A stretch of 18,631 bases of DNA from Corynebacterium sp. (GCF_030530965.1 NZ_JAUMTY010000045.1:1-18631); one strand, 5' to 3'. Numbered from the stretch's first letter, positions 6,458-13,177 are shown. Notes: generated by a model from the letters alone, not told the origin. Made by a program: numbers and translations.

Positions 6458-7021
6458 ATGCTTAAAGGTTTTCGCGATTTTATTATGCGAGGCAATGTTA
6501 TTGAACTTGCCATCGCGGTTGTCATTGGTTCTGCCTTCACCGCAATTGTGACGGCTTTTACCAAATACATCATTAACCCGCTCATTGCGTGCTTTGGTGG
6601 CGCAAATACAGATGGCTGGGGATTCCGCCTCATCCGTGGTAATGAAAAAACTTTTCTTGACTTTGGATCGGTCCTCACAGCCGTCATTAATTTTCTTATT
6701 ATTGCGGCCGTCGTGTACTTCATTCTTGTCGCGCCCATGAATAAGCTCGAAGAGATCAGGAAAAAGCACATGGGTGTCAAAGAGGAAGAAGTACCGGTTA
6801 CCGAGAAAGATCTTCTTCTGGAAATCCGCGATCTCCTCGCAGCGCAGAACCAAGTGAGCACCCCAAGCCAGACGCTCGCGAGCACCGAACTTGCAGAAAG
6901 CACCGCCGATTCAGCACACAGCCAGGCATCCTCGCAAGGAATTCAAACAAGCACGTCTCAGGTCGGCACACCCTCGTCGACGACGAGCTCGACCACATCC
7001 GGGAAGCACGCCAAAGAGTAA
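6458..7021 (+). CDS. mscL: Large-conductance mechanosensitive channel MscL (187 aa)
   Basis: Homopentameric inner-membrane channel that opens under membrane tension to release solutes during hypo-osmotic shock. Seen: N-terminal amphipathic helix and the highly conserved FRDFIMRGNVIELAIAVVIG stretch (5-24) leading into TM1 (about 14-38), a periplasmic loop (about 42-70), TM2 (about 72-92) and the charged cytoplasmic helix (PMNKLEEIRKKH and TEKDLLLEIRDLLAAQ). Family members are about 130-150 aa. This one adds a tail of about 54 residues (134-187) in which roughly half the positions are Ser or Thr. The first 300 nt are visibly richer in A/T than the neighbours. Convergent with the small minus-strand gene, which ends 35 nt downstream; no good terminator is seen between them. 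Confidence 0.95.
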   Translation: MLKGFRDFIMRGNVIELAIAVVIGSAFTAIVTAFTKYIINPLIACFGGANTDGWGFRLIRGNEKTFLDFGSVLTAVINFLIIAAVVYFILVAPMNKLEEIRKKHMGVKEEEVPVTEKDLLLEIRDLLAAQNQVSTPSQTLASTELAESTADSAHSQASSQGIQTSTSQVGTPSSTTSSTTSGKHAKE

Positions 7022-7056
7022 TTCCTGCGCGGGGTTATTCCTGCCCGGGGCGTCAC

Positions 7057-7401
7057 TTAGCCCCAGTGTGGTGGCCTATTTTCCTGCCACTCCTGACGGG
7101 ACATTGCCCCCACATCACGACCCTCGGATCCATACGCGGTATCCGAGCCACCATTGAACTCACTATCACGCCCGGATCGCCCGTCACCAGCACCGACGTC
7201 CCCATCGCCAGGGGCAGCTCCGTCATTCTCATCGTCCGGGGTCAGATCTGCCATGCGATCGTCGTTAAGCCCCCGGCGCGGCTGATCCTCCATCGCGCGA
7301 ACAGCGTCGACAACATTGGCCAATGCGGATTCGCCCGAGCGGTCATAATCAGTGTCCGACACACGTCGTGCATGCCGACGTTGACGTCGAGAATGATTCA
7401 T
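7057..7401 (-). CDS. Small acidic conserved-type hypothetical protein (114 aa)
   Basis: Not recognised as a named family. Seen: a basic N-terminus (MNHSRRQRRHARR), a short helix-prone segment (SALANVVDAVRAMEDQPRR), a Gly/Asp-rich low-complexity middle (about 50-95), and a C-terminus ending QEWQENRPPHWG. A C-terminal RPPH(W/Y) ending also occurs, as far as I recall, in small proteins next to moaB in other corynebacteria, which suggests a conserved docking motif. It starts 9 nt after the moaB stop on the same strand, so the two are almost certainly co-transcribed. No membrane segment and no cysteine. The function is unknown; a partner of the MoaB-like protein is a guess from position. Confidence 0.7.
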   Translation of the reverse strand: MNHSRRQRRHARRVSDTDYDRSGESALANVVDAVRAMEDQPRRGLNDDRMADLTPDDENDGAAPGDGDVGAGDGRSGRDSEFNGGSDTAYGSEGRDVGAMSRQEWQENRPPHWG

Positions 7402-7410
7402 GGGAAGCCC

Positions 7411-8109
7411 CTACTGGTTCCAGCGGTCCATATCGTTAATGACGTATCGCACAAGGGGCGTCAGCGTGGCCATACCATCCCGGATCGCAGCCCGTGACGA
7501 GGCCAAATTCACCACGACGGTCGAGCCCGAAATGCCGGCAATCCCGCGAGACAACCCAGCGTCTGTGGCCCCGCAGGCCAGCCCAGATGAGCGCAAGGCC
7601 TGAGCAATACCTGGAATGCGCCGGTCCAACACCGCCTTGGTGGCCTCCGGGGTTTTGTCCCTCGGCCCAACGCCCACGCCACCGATAGTCACGGCGAGAT
7701 CAACACCACCGACGACGGCGGTTTCCAGCGCACCGCGGACCTTCGACTTCCGGCTAGCAACACGCACGACCGCGTCCACGCCGAAGTGGTCCTCCGCTAG
7801 CAACTCGGCAACCAAGGAGCCGATGCGATCGGACTTCTCCCCCGCGTTATCGTCGACAATAATGACTAAGGCTCGGGGAACCTGTTCGCCCTGGTCATGG
7901 TTTCTTTCTGCGAATGACGCATGGGCGGCTTCCTCGGCACGCTCAAGGTCCATCAGCATTGCGTCATCGGGTTCGACGATAACCTCGCCAAGCCGATCAA
8001 CTTTCGCGTGGTCAATACCGCGCAGTGATTCCGGCATTTCCCGGGCATCCGATGAGCTCCGAGCCAACTCCGCTGGATCGATGGAATCAAAGGGCTCATT
8101 GTCACTCAT
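7411..8109 (-). CDS. moaB: MoaB/MogA-family molybdopterin-binding protein (232 aa)
   Basis: Member of the family that adenylylates molybdopterin (MogA, gephyrin G domain, Cnx1G). Seen: a poorly conserved, acidic N-terminal extension of about 77 residues, then the domain at about 78-227: RALVIIVDDNAGEKSDRIG, DLAVTIGGVGVGPRDKTPEA (137-156), GLSRGIAGISGSTVVVNLA (185-203) and RDGMATLTPLV (210-220). The usual GGTG is GGVG here (143-146), and the usual N-L-P-G is N-L-A-S. Gene context (pepD upstream, mscL nearby) matches mycobacterial moaB2 rather than a molybdenum-cofactor operon; no moa, mod or mob gene is nearby. The start has AAAGGAGA 8 nt upstream. Inference: a moonlighting or regulatory MoaB2 rather than a committed cofactor enzyme. 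I recall a report of M. smegmatis MoaB2 binding sigma-A, so a non-enzymatic role has precedent. Confidence 0.88.
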   Translation of the reverse strand: MSDNEPFDSIDPAELARSSSDAREMPESLRGIDHAKVDRLGEVIVEPDDAMLMDLERAEEAAHASFAERNHDQGEQVPRALVIIVDDNAGEKSDRIGSLVAELLAEDHFGVDAVVRVASRKSKVRGALETAVVGGVDLAVTIGGVGVGPRDKTPEATKAVLDRRIPGIAQALRSSGLACGATDAGLSRGIAGISGSTVVVNLASSRAAIRDGMATLTPLVRYVINDMDRWNQ

Positions 8110-8217
8110 TGGATTGTCTCCTTTTCTACGGGATAAAGACTTCTACGGGGAAAACGTCGCCGGTTACCGGGTTAGAGGATTGAACTGATCACCTTGCTAT
8201 TAACTTTAAGTTCCGAC

Positions 8218-8260
8218 GGTGAAGCGCGGGGCAATAAAACTATTTTCCTTACACTTCACC
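8218..8260. promoter_or_regulatory. Spaced inverted repeat upstream of moaB
   Basis: GGTGAAG (8218-8224) and CTTCACC (8254-8260) form perfect 7-bp arms 29 nt apart, enclosing an A/T-rich stretch suited to a promoter, about 110 nt before the moaB start. It could be a two-site operator. No known regulator box is recognised. Confidence 0.35.
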
Positions 8261-8287
8261 AGCTACCCGGCACCTAGTCAATAGAAG

Positions 8288-8339
8288 CCCCATATGGGGA
8301 GTGCCCAGCCATCATCCAAACCCGACGCGATAGTGGCTG
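8288..8339 (-). terminator. Candidate htrA 3' hairpins
   Basis: Eleven nt past the htrA stop, 8306-8316 pairs with 8329-8339 (CAGCCATCATC with GATAGTGGCTG, 9 of 11 pairs). Beyond it is a perfect 12-bp palindrome CCCCATATGGGG (8288-8299) followed on the minus strand by CTTCTATT. Neither has a full U-run, so termination is plausible but unproven. Confidence 0.4.
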
Positions 8340-8349
8340 AGCAGCGCTT

Positions 8350-9762
8350 TTATTCCCCTGAAGTCTCTTGTGAACTCAGGGTCATAGTGATTTCTCGGGC
8401 GTCTTTCCCGTCCTGATTAGTCACTTCCATCTTGACCGTATCGCCCACCTTATGCGAGCGAATCGCCGCGATCAGAGATAACCCTGAATCAATGGTTCGG
8501 CCGTCAACTTTAGTAACGACGTCACCCCGTTTCAGACCCGCTTTGGCGGCGTCGCTATCACTGGGAACATCAACGATGACAGCCCCATGCGCTGTGGATT
8601 CCTTAGCAACTTGAACGCCAATAACAGGGTGCTGAACTTTACCGTTCTTAATAAGTTGCTCAGCAATGTCACGCGCCTGGTTAATGGGGATAGCGAAGCC
8701 CAAACCAATTGACCCGGACCCCTGAGACATAGAGCTCGATCCGAGCGACGCGATCACCGACGGGATGCCGATAAGATTTCCATCCATGTCGACGAGGGCA
8801 CCACCGGAGTTACCGGGGTTAATCGCAGCGTCCGTCTGAATGGCGTCGATAAGAGTGGACTGGTCAGATGACTCTGAGGACGCCTGCACAGGGCGATTTT
8901 GAGCGGAAATAATGCCGCTGGTCACCGTGGCATCCAGCCCCAAGGGAGAACCAACAGCAACGACTTCCTGCCCGACCTCAAGTTTGGACGAATCCCCCAA
9001 TGAAATCGGGGTCAAGCCCGACGCCCCCTGAGCTTTAATGACCGCGATATCGGTTTCGGGGTCACGCGCAACAATGTCCGCGGGGTACGTCGTTCCGTCA
9101 TTTAATGTTACGGAAATCTTTCCACCATTAGCTGCACCAGCAATAACGTGGTTATTCGTTATGATCGTTCCGTCTTCGCTAATGATTGAGCCAGAGCCCG
9201 TATCCCCCGAATTGCCGGCTTCGACAGTAATAGAAACCACTGAAGGCAAGACTTTCTGAGCAACTGATTGCACAGAACCATTAGTGTCGACGTTCTTCGT
9301 CTTGGCCGGCGACGCTTTCAACGCGGATACTGCCGACGAATTGTCAGACGATGAGCCCGAATCCCGATTGCTCACGACCGCGCCTGTCACCGCTCCCGAC
9401 GCGACCGCGGCAGCGAGAATTAAAGCCGCCACCGCTGGCGTACTAAAGCGCTTAGTCTTCTGCGGCGACTGACGAGGAGCTTGCATCACTCCGGTGGGCT
9501 GCCCAAAGCCTGCTGATTGGTTGGGATCTACGAATTGGTTCGAGCCTGAAGGCTGACCAGGCATCCCGAACTGGTCAGAGCCGGTGGCATGAGCTGAGGG
9601 GGTTGACGAGAACCCGGGTTGGGCGCTCTCAAAAGAAGATTCTCGATCGCTTCGTGGAGCGTGAATCTCGTGTTCACGATCATGATGAACGGAGTTGTTG
9701 CTAGATGAATCGTCGGAGGATGGATCGATCTCCCATGCGGATCGCTGATTTTCGTCGCTCAT
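8350..9762 (-). CDS. htrA: HtrA/PepD-like membrane serine protease with PDZ domain (470 aa)
   Basis: Envelope-stress protease and chaperone of the DegP/HtrA type (mycobacterial PepD). Seen: a long hydrophilic N-terminal cytoplasmic region (about 1-105, Ser/Gln/Gly-rich), one membrane helix (about 108-130), a Ser-rich linker, then the trypsin-like domain with triad His205 (ITNNHV), Asp238 (ETDIAV) and Ser319 (NPGNSGGAL), and a C-terminal PDZ domain (about 365-465, including HPVIGVQV, AAKAGLKRGDVV and GRTIDS). All catalytic residues are present and the length fits PepD. Relatives carry the MprAB two-component genes immediately upstream; here the upstream neighbour is the rpmF terminator, 78 nt away, so the usual controller is absent locally. 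The start ATG has only a weak ribosome site. It transcribes toward moaB but with a 240-nt gap, so it is probably a separate unit. Confidence 0.94.
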   Translation of the reverse strand: MSDENQRSAWEIDPSSDDSSSNNSVHHDREHEIHAPRSDRESSFESAQPGFSSTPSAHATGSDQFGMPGQPSGSNQFVDPNQSAGFGQPTGVMQAPRQSPQKTKRFSTPAVAALILAAAVASGAVTGAVVSNRDSGSSSDNSSAVSALKASPAKTKNVDTNGSVQSVAQKVLPSVVSITVEAGNSGDTGSGSIISEDGTIITNNHVIAGAANGGKISVTLNDGTTYPADIVARDPETDIAVIKAQGASGLTPISLGDSSKLEVGQEVVAVGSPLGLDATVTSGIISAQNRPVQASSESSDQSTLIDAIQTDAAINPGNSGGALVDMDGNLIGIPSVIASLGSSSMSQGSGSIGLGFAIPINQARDIAEQLIKNGKVQHPVIGVQVAKESTAHGAVIVDVPSDSDAAKAGLKRGDVVTKVDGRTIDSGLSLIAAIRSHKVGDTVKMEVTNQDGKDAREITMTLSSQETSGE

Positions 9763-9840
9763 GGTTTATCACTCTTGCTCACTATGCACGTCGCGCGCTT
9801 TGAGTCACCTGAAATTTGGCTGTGAACCCTCAGCGCCCCT

Positions 9841-9881
9841 AATAAAAATCCCGTGATGGAACCGAAGCTCCAATCACGGGA
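9841..9881 (-). terminator. Rho-independent terminator of rpmE2-rpmF
   Basis: On the minus strand TCCCGTGAT (from 9881) pairs with ATCACGGGA (to 9849), with an inner GGA/TCC stem around a TTCG loop, followed by TTTTTATT. It lies 17 nt beyond the rpmF stop. Confidence 0.9.
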
Positions 9882-9897
9882 CATGAGGTTGTTACTA

Positions 9898-10065
9898 CTA
9901 GTCAGTCTCAACCAGGCCGAGCTGAGCGGCCTTGACCAACCGGCGCGGCAACCGCGTGGTGTTGCCGTTAACCCGGACCTCCTGCAGAGGCGCGTTGTTG
10001 GCCTTCCACTGGGACCGACGGGTGTGAGTGTTGGCGCGAGACATACGTCGCTTCGGTACTGCCAT
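9898..10065 (-). CDS. rpmF: 50S ribosomal protein L32, cysteine-free form (55 aa)
   Basis: Small large-subunit protein. The product begins MAVPKRRMSRANTHTRRSQW, the standard L32 N-terminus, and ends in LVKAAQLGLVETD. The CxxC...CxxC zinc ribbon of many L32 proteins is absent, as in mycobacterial RpmF. The start is fixed by AGGAGG 5 nt upstream of the ATG. It follows rpmE2 by 89 nt and ends at a strong terminator. Confidence 0.95.
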   Translation of the reverse strand: MAVPKRRMSRANTHTRRSQWKANNAPLQEVRVNGNTTRLPRRLVKAAQLGLVETD

Positions 10066-10154
10066 GGTTTCCTCCTAAGCCTTGCTCAAACACATCGCGA
10101 GCCAGGCATGATCACTGTGAGAATAGTGAAAATGAATGGTGACGGATTGACGTC

Positions 10155-10418
10155 TTACTTCTTCGCGCGACGCAGGCGGTTGCCGTAACGACGCTGGAAC
10201 TTCTCGACACGACCAGCGGTGTCCATCACACGCTGTGCACCCGTCCAGAAGGGGTGAGACTCGCTGGTGACGTCGACGACGATCAGCGGGTATTCGTTGC
10301 CATCTTCCCATTCCACAGTCCGATCTGACGTCGCAGTGGACCGAGTCAAGAACTGGTGGCCGGTGCTGGCATCCTTGAAGACAACCGGGTGGTAATCCGG
10401 ATGAATATTCTTCTTCAT
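10155..10418 (-). CDS. rpmE2: 50S ribosomal protein L31 type B, cysteine-free (87 aa)
   Basis: L31 type B, which contributes to the bridge between the two ribosomal subunits. Seen: MKKNIHPDYHPVVFKD at the N-terminus, FLTRSTATSD, YPLIVVDVTSESHPFWTG and the basic end RYGNRLRRAKK. There is no cysteine, so it is the zinc-independent form, and the length fits type B. The ribosome site is AAAGGA. It is the first gene of the leftward ribosomal unit, divergent from rpmB. Confidence 0.95.
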   Translation of the reverse strand: MKKNIHPDYHPVVFKDASTGHQFLTRSTATSDRTVEWEDGNEYPLIVVDVTSESHPFWTGAQRVMDTAGRVEKFQRRYGNRLRRAKK

Positions 10419-10444
10419 CGTTATCCTTTAACAGAACATGGACA

Positions 10445-10473
10445 ATGCTAGTCTGGCGTGCTGCTTGTGCTGA
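10445..10473 (-). promoter_or_regulatory. Candidate promoter of rpmE2-rpmF
   Basis: On the minus strand TAGCAT (10445-10450) fits the -10 pattern TANNNT and has a weak -35 (TCAGCA, 10468-10473) 17 nt upstream. The distance to the rpmE2 ATG leaves a leader of about 20 nt with its ribosome site. Confidence 0.4.
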
Positions 10474-10758
10474 CTTGCTTCATAACGGCATCATCCGACC
10501 ACCTCGACGGCGGAACAGCGGCCTATCGCAACACGCGTCGCGAATGAAGCTGGCTCAGCACCTTGCACCGGTCGCGCACTGAGTCCTCGTACCTAACCAT
10601 AAAATTGATGGATAACCGCGCCTGGATATCAGCCGGCCCACGGGATTGTTCTGCCATCAACGACGAGCGTTGACAGGGGTAAACGACCCGCGGAGGGGAA
10701 GAGGGTAACAGTGCGACACGCCTCCGGCGCACATGCATCGGCCCATCATACAGATTCA

Positions 10759-10812
10759 GGCCTTAACAATGAAATTGGCGCTAACCAGCGCGTAAAGGCC
10801 CAAAGATTTGGG
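10759..10812 (+). promoter_or_regulatory. Dyad cluster upstream of rpmB
   Basis: GGCCTT (10759-10764) pairs with AAGGCC (10795-10800), enclosing GCGCT (10778-10782) / AGCGC (10787-10791) with an AACC loop. It is followed directly by CCCAAA (10799-10804) / TTTGGG (10807-10812), which competes for two bases with the outer stem. It lies about 180 nt before rpmB. It could be leader RNA structure or protein-binding DNA. Confidence 0.4.
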
Positions 10813-10994
10813 AATCCTTGCCGAGGACGGTAAGGTGTCAAGACGCTGTTGTCGAAAAGCAAACGTCATCGCCCACTAGCTAGGCATCTTAGCGCTTTAA
10901 CCTGCATTTTTAGTGTCGAAGAAAATGTATTTCCCCCGTCGAAGGAAAACGGTTGGTGCTTTGCAGATCCCATGGTGGGCGGAAGGAGAAGCCC

Positions 10995-11231
10995 ATGTCG
11001 GCATATTGCCAAGTCACGGGACGGAAACCGAGCTTCGGTAAGTCCGTCTCGCACTCGCACCGCCGCACGAACCGTCGTTGGAACCCGAATATCCAGCGTC
11101 GTTCGTTCTACTTGCCCTCTGAAGGACGCACGATCACGTTGAACGTGTCCACCAAGGGCCTGAAAACCATCGACCGCTACGGAATTGAATCCGTCGTGGC
11201 GAAGCTCCGCGCACGTGGGGAGAAGATTTAA
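10995..11231 (+). CDS. rpmB: 50S ribosomal protein L28 (78 aa)
   Basis: L28 of the large subunit. Seen: CQVTGRKPSFGKSVSHSHRR near the N-terminus, RRWNPNIQ, YLPSEGRTITL, VSTKGLKTID and ending KLRARGEKI, full length for actinobacterial L28. Only one cysteine (residue 5), so no zinc ribbon. The ATG at 10995 is chosen because AAGGAG lies 5 nt upstream; an in-frame start 14 codons earlier lacks a site and adds residues foreign to L28. It is the first gene of rpmB-rpmG-rpsN-rpsR, the order of the alternative ribosomal operon of mycobacteria (Rv2058c-Rv2055c). Confidence 0.96.
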   Translation: MSAYCQVTGRKPSFGKSVSHSHRRTNRRWNPNIQRRSFYLPSEGRTITLNVSTKGLKTIDRYGIESVVAKLRARGEKI

Positions 11232-11395
11232 TGGCACGAAATGACATTCGCCCAATCATCAAGCTGAAGTCCACTGCGGGCACCGGCTACACGTACGTCA
11301 CCCGCAAGAACAAGCGCAATAACCCGGATCGCATCACTTTGAAGAAGTTCGATCCGATCGCGCGCAAGCATGTTGAATTCCGCGAGGAGCGCTAA
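11231..11395 (+). CDS. rpmG: 50S ribosomal protein L33, cysteine-free (54 aa)
   Basis: L33: MARNDIRPIIKLKSTAGTGY at the start, YVTRKNKRNNPDRITLKKFDP in the middle and HVEFREER at the end. The CxxC pairs of zinc-binding L33 are absent. The ATG overlaps the rpmB stop by one base (TAATG), which indicates translational coupling; GGGGAGA serves as ribosome site inside the end of rpmB. Confidence 0.95.
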   Translation: MARNDIRPIIKLKSTAGTGYTYVTRKNKRNNPDRITLKKFDPIARKHVEFREER

Positions 11396-11397
11396 GA

Positions 11398-11703
11398 ATG
11401 GCTAAGAAATCTAAGATTGCGAAGAACGAGCAGCGCAAAGAAATCGTTGCACGCTACGCTCAGCGTCGTCAGGAACTCAAGGCCATCATCAAGAACCCGG
11501 CCACCCCTGACGAAGACCGCATGGAGGCTCAGTACGAGCTGAACCGCCAGCCCCGCGACGCTTCCCCGGTGAGGGTTCGTAACCGTGACTCTGCTGATGG
11601 TCGCCCCCGTGGCTACCTGCGCAAGTTCGGCCTGTCCCGTGTTCGCGTTCGTGAAATGGCACACCGCGGTGAGCTCCCAGGCGTCCGCAAGTCCAGCTGG
11701 TGA
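11398..11703 (+). CDS. rpsN: 30S ribosomal protein S14, long cysteine-free form (101 aa)
   Basis: S14 of the small-subunit head. Seen: MAKKSKIAKNEQRKEIVARY at the N-terminus, NRQPRDASPVRVRNRD, and the C-terminal signature GRPRGYLRKFGLSRVRVRE followed by LPGVRKSSW. At about 101 aa without the CxxC...CxxC ribbon it is the long zinc-free type. Two nt separate it from rpmG; the ribosome site GAGGAG lies in the end of rpmG. Confidence 0.96.
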   Translation: MAKKSKIAKNEQRKEIVARYAQRRQELKAIIKNPATPDEDRMEAQYELNRQPRDASPVRVRNRDSADGRPRGYLRKFGLSRVRVREMAHRGELPGVRKSSW

Positions 11704-11714
11704 GGAGTAGCAGT

Positions 11715-11963
11715 ATGAAGCGCAACAACTCTAAAAAGGTCCGGGTTGAACCAACCCGCCGTCCCAAGAAGAACCCCTTGAAAGCTCGCGGCATCGAGGC
11801 CGTCGACTACAAGGACATCGAAACCCTGCGTACGTTCATTTCTGAGCGTGGCAAGATCCGGTCGCGTCGCGTTACCGGCCTGACCCCGCAGCAGCAGCGT
11901 CAGGTGGCAACTGCCGTGAAGAACGCACGCGAAATGGCTCTCCTCCCGTTCACCAGCCGCTAA
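11715..11963 (+). CDS. rpsR: 30S ribosomal protein S18, cysteine-free (82 aa)
   Basis: S18: MKRNNSKKVRVEPTRRPKKN, GIEAVDYKDIETLRTFISER, GKIRSRRVTGLTPQQQRQVA and AREMALLPFT, a full-length match to the family with no cysteine. The ATG at 11715 is preferred over an upstream GTG (11700) because GAGGAG (11702-11707) is correctly placed for it. It is the last gene of the operon; a terminator lies 145 nt downstream. Confidence 0.95.
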   Translation: MKRNNSKKVRVEPTRRPKKNPLKARGIEAVDYKDIETLRTFISERGKIRSRRVTGLTPQQQRQVATAVKNAREMALLPFTSR

Positions 11964-12108
11964 GTCGCCCCTGAACACCTGGTCTTGGGTCATTTCCCCG
12001 GGATCAGCGCTGCAGGTAAGAACCTAGTGGTGCTTCGAGGGCCCAGCGGTCCGTCGAAGGCCAACGGCGTGAACATTTGGAAGCGATAACAGCAGGTTTC
12101 GACATTCG

Positions 12109-12139
12109 CCGCTCCCGGTACCTACCGCGGAGCGGTTTT
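12109..12139 (+). terminator. Rho-independent terminator after rpsR
   Basis: CCGCTCC (12109-12115) pairs with GGAGCGG (12129-12135), with a small inner GGTA/TACC stem, followed by TTTT. The 145 nt between rpsR and the hairpin contain no other recognised feature. It separates the ribosomal operon from the transporter gene. Confidence 0.85.
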
Positions 12140-12170
12140 CGCTTATCCACCAGTGAGTGAGGCTCCGCAC

Positions 12171-13133
12171 GTGCCCCAAGTACTATCCGGCTTCGCAACC
12201 ATCGCCATCGTCATCGCAATAGGATTCTTCGTTGGCAAAGCCAATCTCCTGGGCAAGCACGCGCAATTCACGCTCCAGATGTACGTGTACTTCCTGGCGA
12301 CCCCGGCACTCCTCCTGGACAAGCTCTACGTCACCGACCCACTCGACGTCCTCGGCCCACAACTCGCGGTCGCCAGCGGCTCCGCGCTAACGATTGGGCT
12401 GATCTACTTCATATGGGCGCGAACCGCCCTCCACCGCCCCATTCACGAATCAGCCGTCGGCGGCTTGGCCAGCTCCTACTGCAACGCCTCTAACTTGGGG
12501 ATACCCGTCGCCGCCCACGTCGTCGGCGATAGCACAGTCGTCGTACCGACGCTGTTGTTCCAAATAGCGTTCTACGGACCCGTCGTCCTCGCGATTTTCG
12601 ACGTCATCACTGCCAAGGAAGCCCACGCGGGTGGCCGAGCCGGGCGTGTTAACACGCGGAGTTTGTTCATCACTCCGTTTAAGAATCCGATGTTGCTCGG
12701 TGCGCTGACGGGGCTCGTGATATCGATCCTTCACGCCCATGCTGGGGTCTCAGTCCCCCACCCCATTGTCGAGCCGATTCATCTCATCGGGCAGTCGGCG
12801 GTTCCGGTGGCGCTCATCGCGTTCGGTATGTCGCTGGCAGGGCAGAAAGTGCTTGATCCCTCAACGTCTCCCAGGCTCGAGGTGGGGGTCGCGTCGGCCA
12901 CAAAAATCATTGGCCAGCCTTTGGCGGCTTTTCTTATCGCGCACTTTGTTTTCGGTATGACGGGACACGCGTTGTTCGCGGCCTGTGTCGTCGCAACACT
13001 GCCGACGGCACAAAATGTGTACACCTACGCCACTCGATATGGGCGAGGCTTAATCCTTGCGCGGGATGCAGGGGTGATCACTACAGCAGCGTCATTTGTC
13101 ATGATTATGCTGCTCGCGCTGGTGTTTACGTAA
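12171..13133 (+). CDS. AEC-family (auxin efflux carrier type) transporter (320 aa)
   Basis: Integral membrane transporter of the AEC family; bacterial members move small organic anions such as malate or malonate, but the substrate cannot be read here. Seen: about ten hydrophobic segments arranged 5+5. The conserved half-membrane motif YCNASNLGIPVA follows TM3, and the second-half motif ATLPTAQNVYTYATRY is near the C-terminus, both typical of the family. Start: GTG at 12171 is preferred, with GAGG 8 nt upstream and homology beginning at once (PQVLSGFATIAIVIAIGFF). A GTG at 12153 would add six residues but sits just after the terminator T-run with no ribosome site. Convergent with the CitE-like gene; the pair may serve one organic acid pathway, which is inference. 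Confidence 0.88.
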   Translation: MPQVLSGFATIAIVIAIGFFVGKANLLGKHAQFTLQMYVYFLATPALLLDKLYVTDPLDVLGPQLAVASGSALTIGLIYFIWARTALHRPIHESAVGGLASSYCNASNLGIPVAAHVVGDSTVVVPTLLFQIAFYGPVVLAIFDVITAKEAHAGGRAGRVNTRSLFITPFKNPMLLGALTGLVISILHAHAGVSVPHPIVEPIHLIGQSAVPVALIAFGMSLAGQKVLDPSTSPRLEVGVASATKIIGQPLAAFLIAHFVFGMTGHALFAACVVATLPTAQNVYTYATRYGRGLILARDAGVITTAASFVMIMLLALVFT

Positions 13134-13137
13134 CAGG

Positions 13138-13152
13138 CCGACCACTGGTCGG
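13138..13152. terminator. Hairpin between convergent AEC and citE genes
   Basis: CCGACC (13138-13143) and GGTCGG (13147-13152) with a 3-nt loop lie in the 44-nt gap between two convergent stops. The position suits a shared terminator, but neither side has a T-run. Confidence 0.4.
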
Positions 13153-13177
13153 TCACAGCCCGGCACGGAACAAAACC

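Larger units (their letters stand above)
10419..10994. other. 576-bp divergent control region between ribosomal-protein units
   Basis: No credible gene was found. The longest minus-strand frame here (about 71 codons, 10523-10738) is Arg-rich, has no recognisable motif and is treated as chance. The region holds the rpmE2 promoter candidate at the left end, a cluster of dyads at 10759-10812, and the rpmB ribosome site (AAGGAG) at the right end. I looked for an A/T-rich Zur-type palindrome of the kind that controls such genes in relatives and did not see a convincing one. Confidence 0.5.

Noticed and set aside
6350..6903. Minus-strand open frames opposite mscL
   Set aside because: They overlap the well-supported MscL gene with its strong ribosome site; compositions look non-biological.
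10523..10738. Minus-strand 71-codon frame in the rpmE2-rpmB gap
   Set aside because: Arg-rich, no motif, no ribosome site, and it occupies a region expected to hold promoters.
10419..10994. Zur box controlling the ribosomal cassette
   Set aside because: Expected from relatives, but no A/T-rich palindrome of the right form was seen by eye; a motif scan would be decisive.
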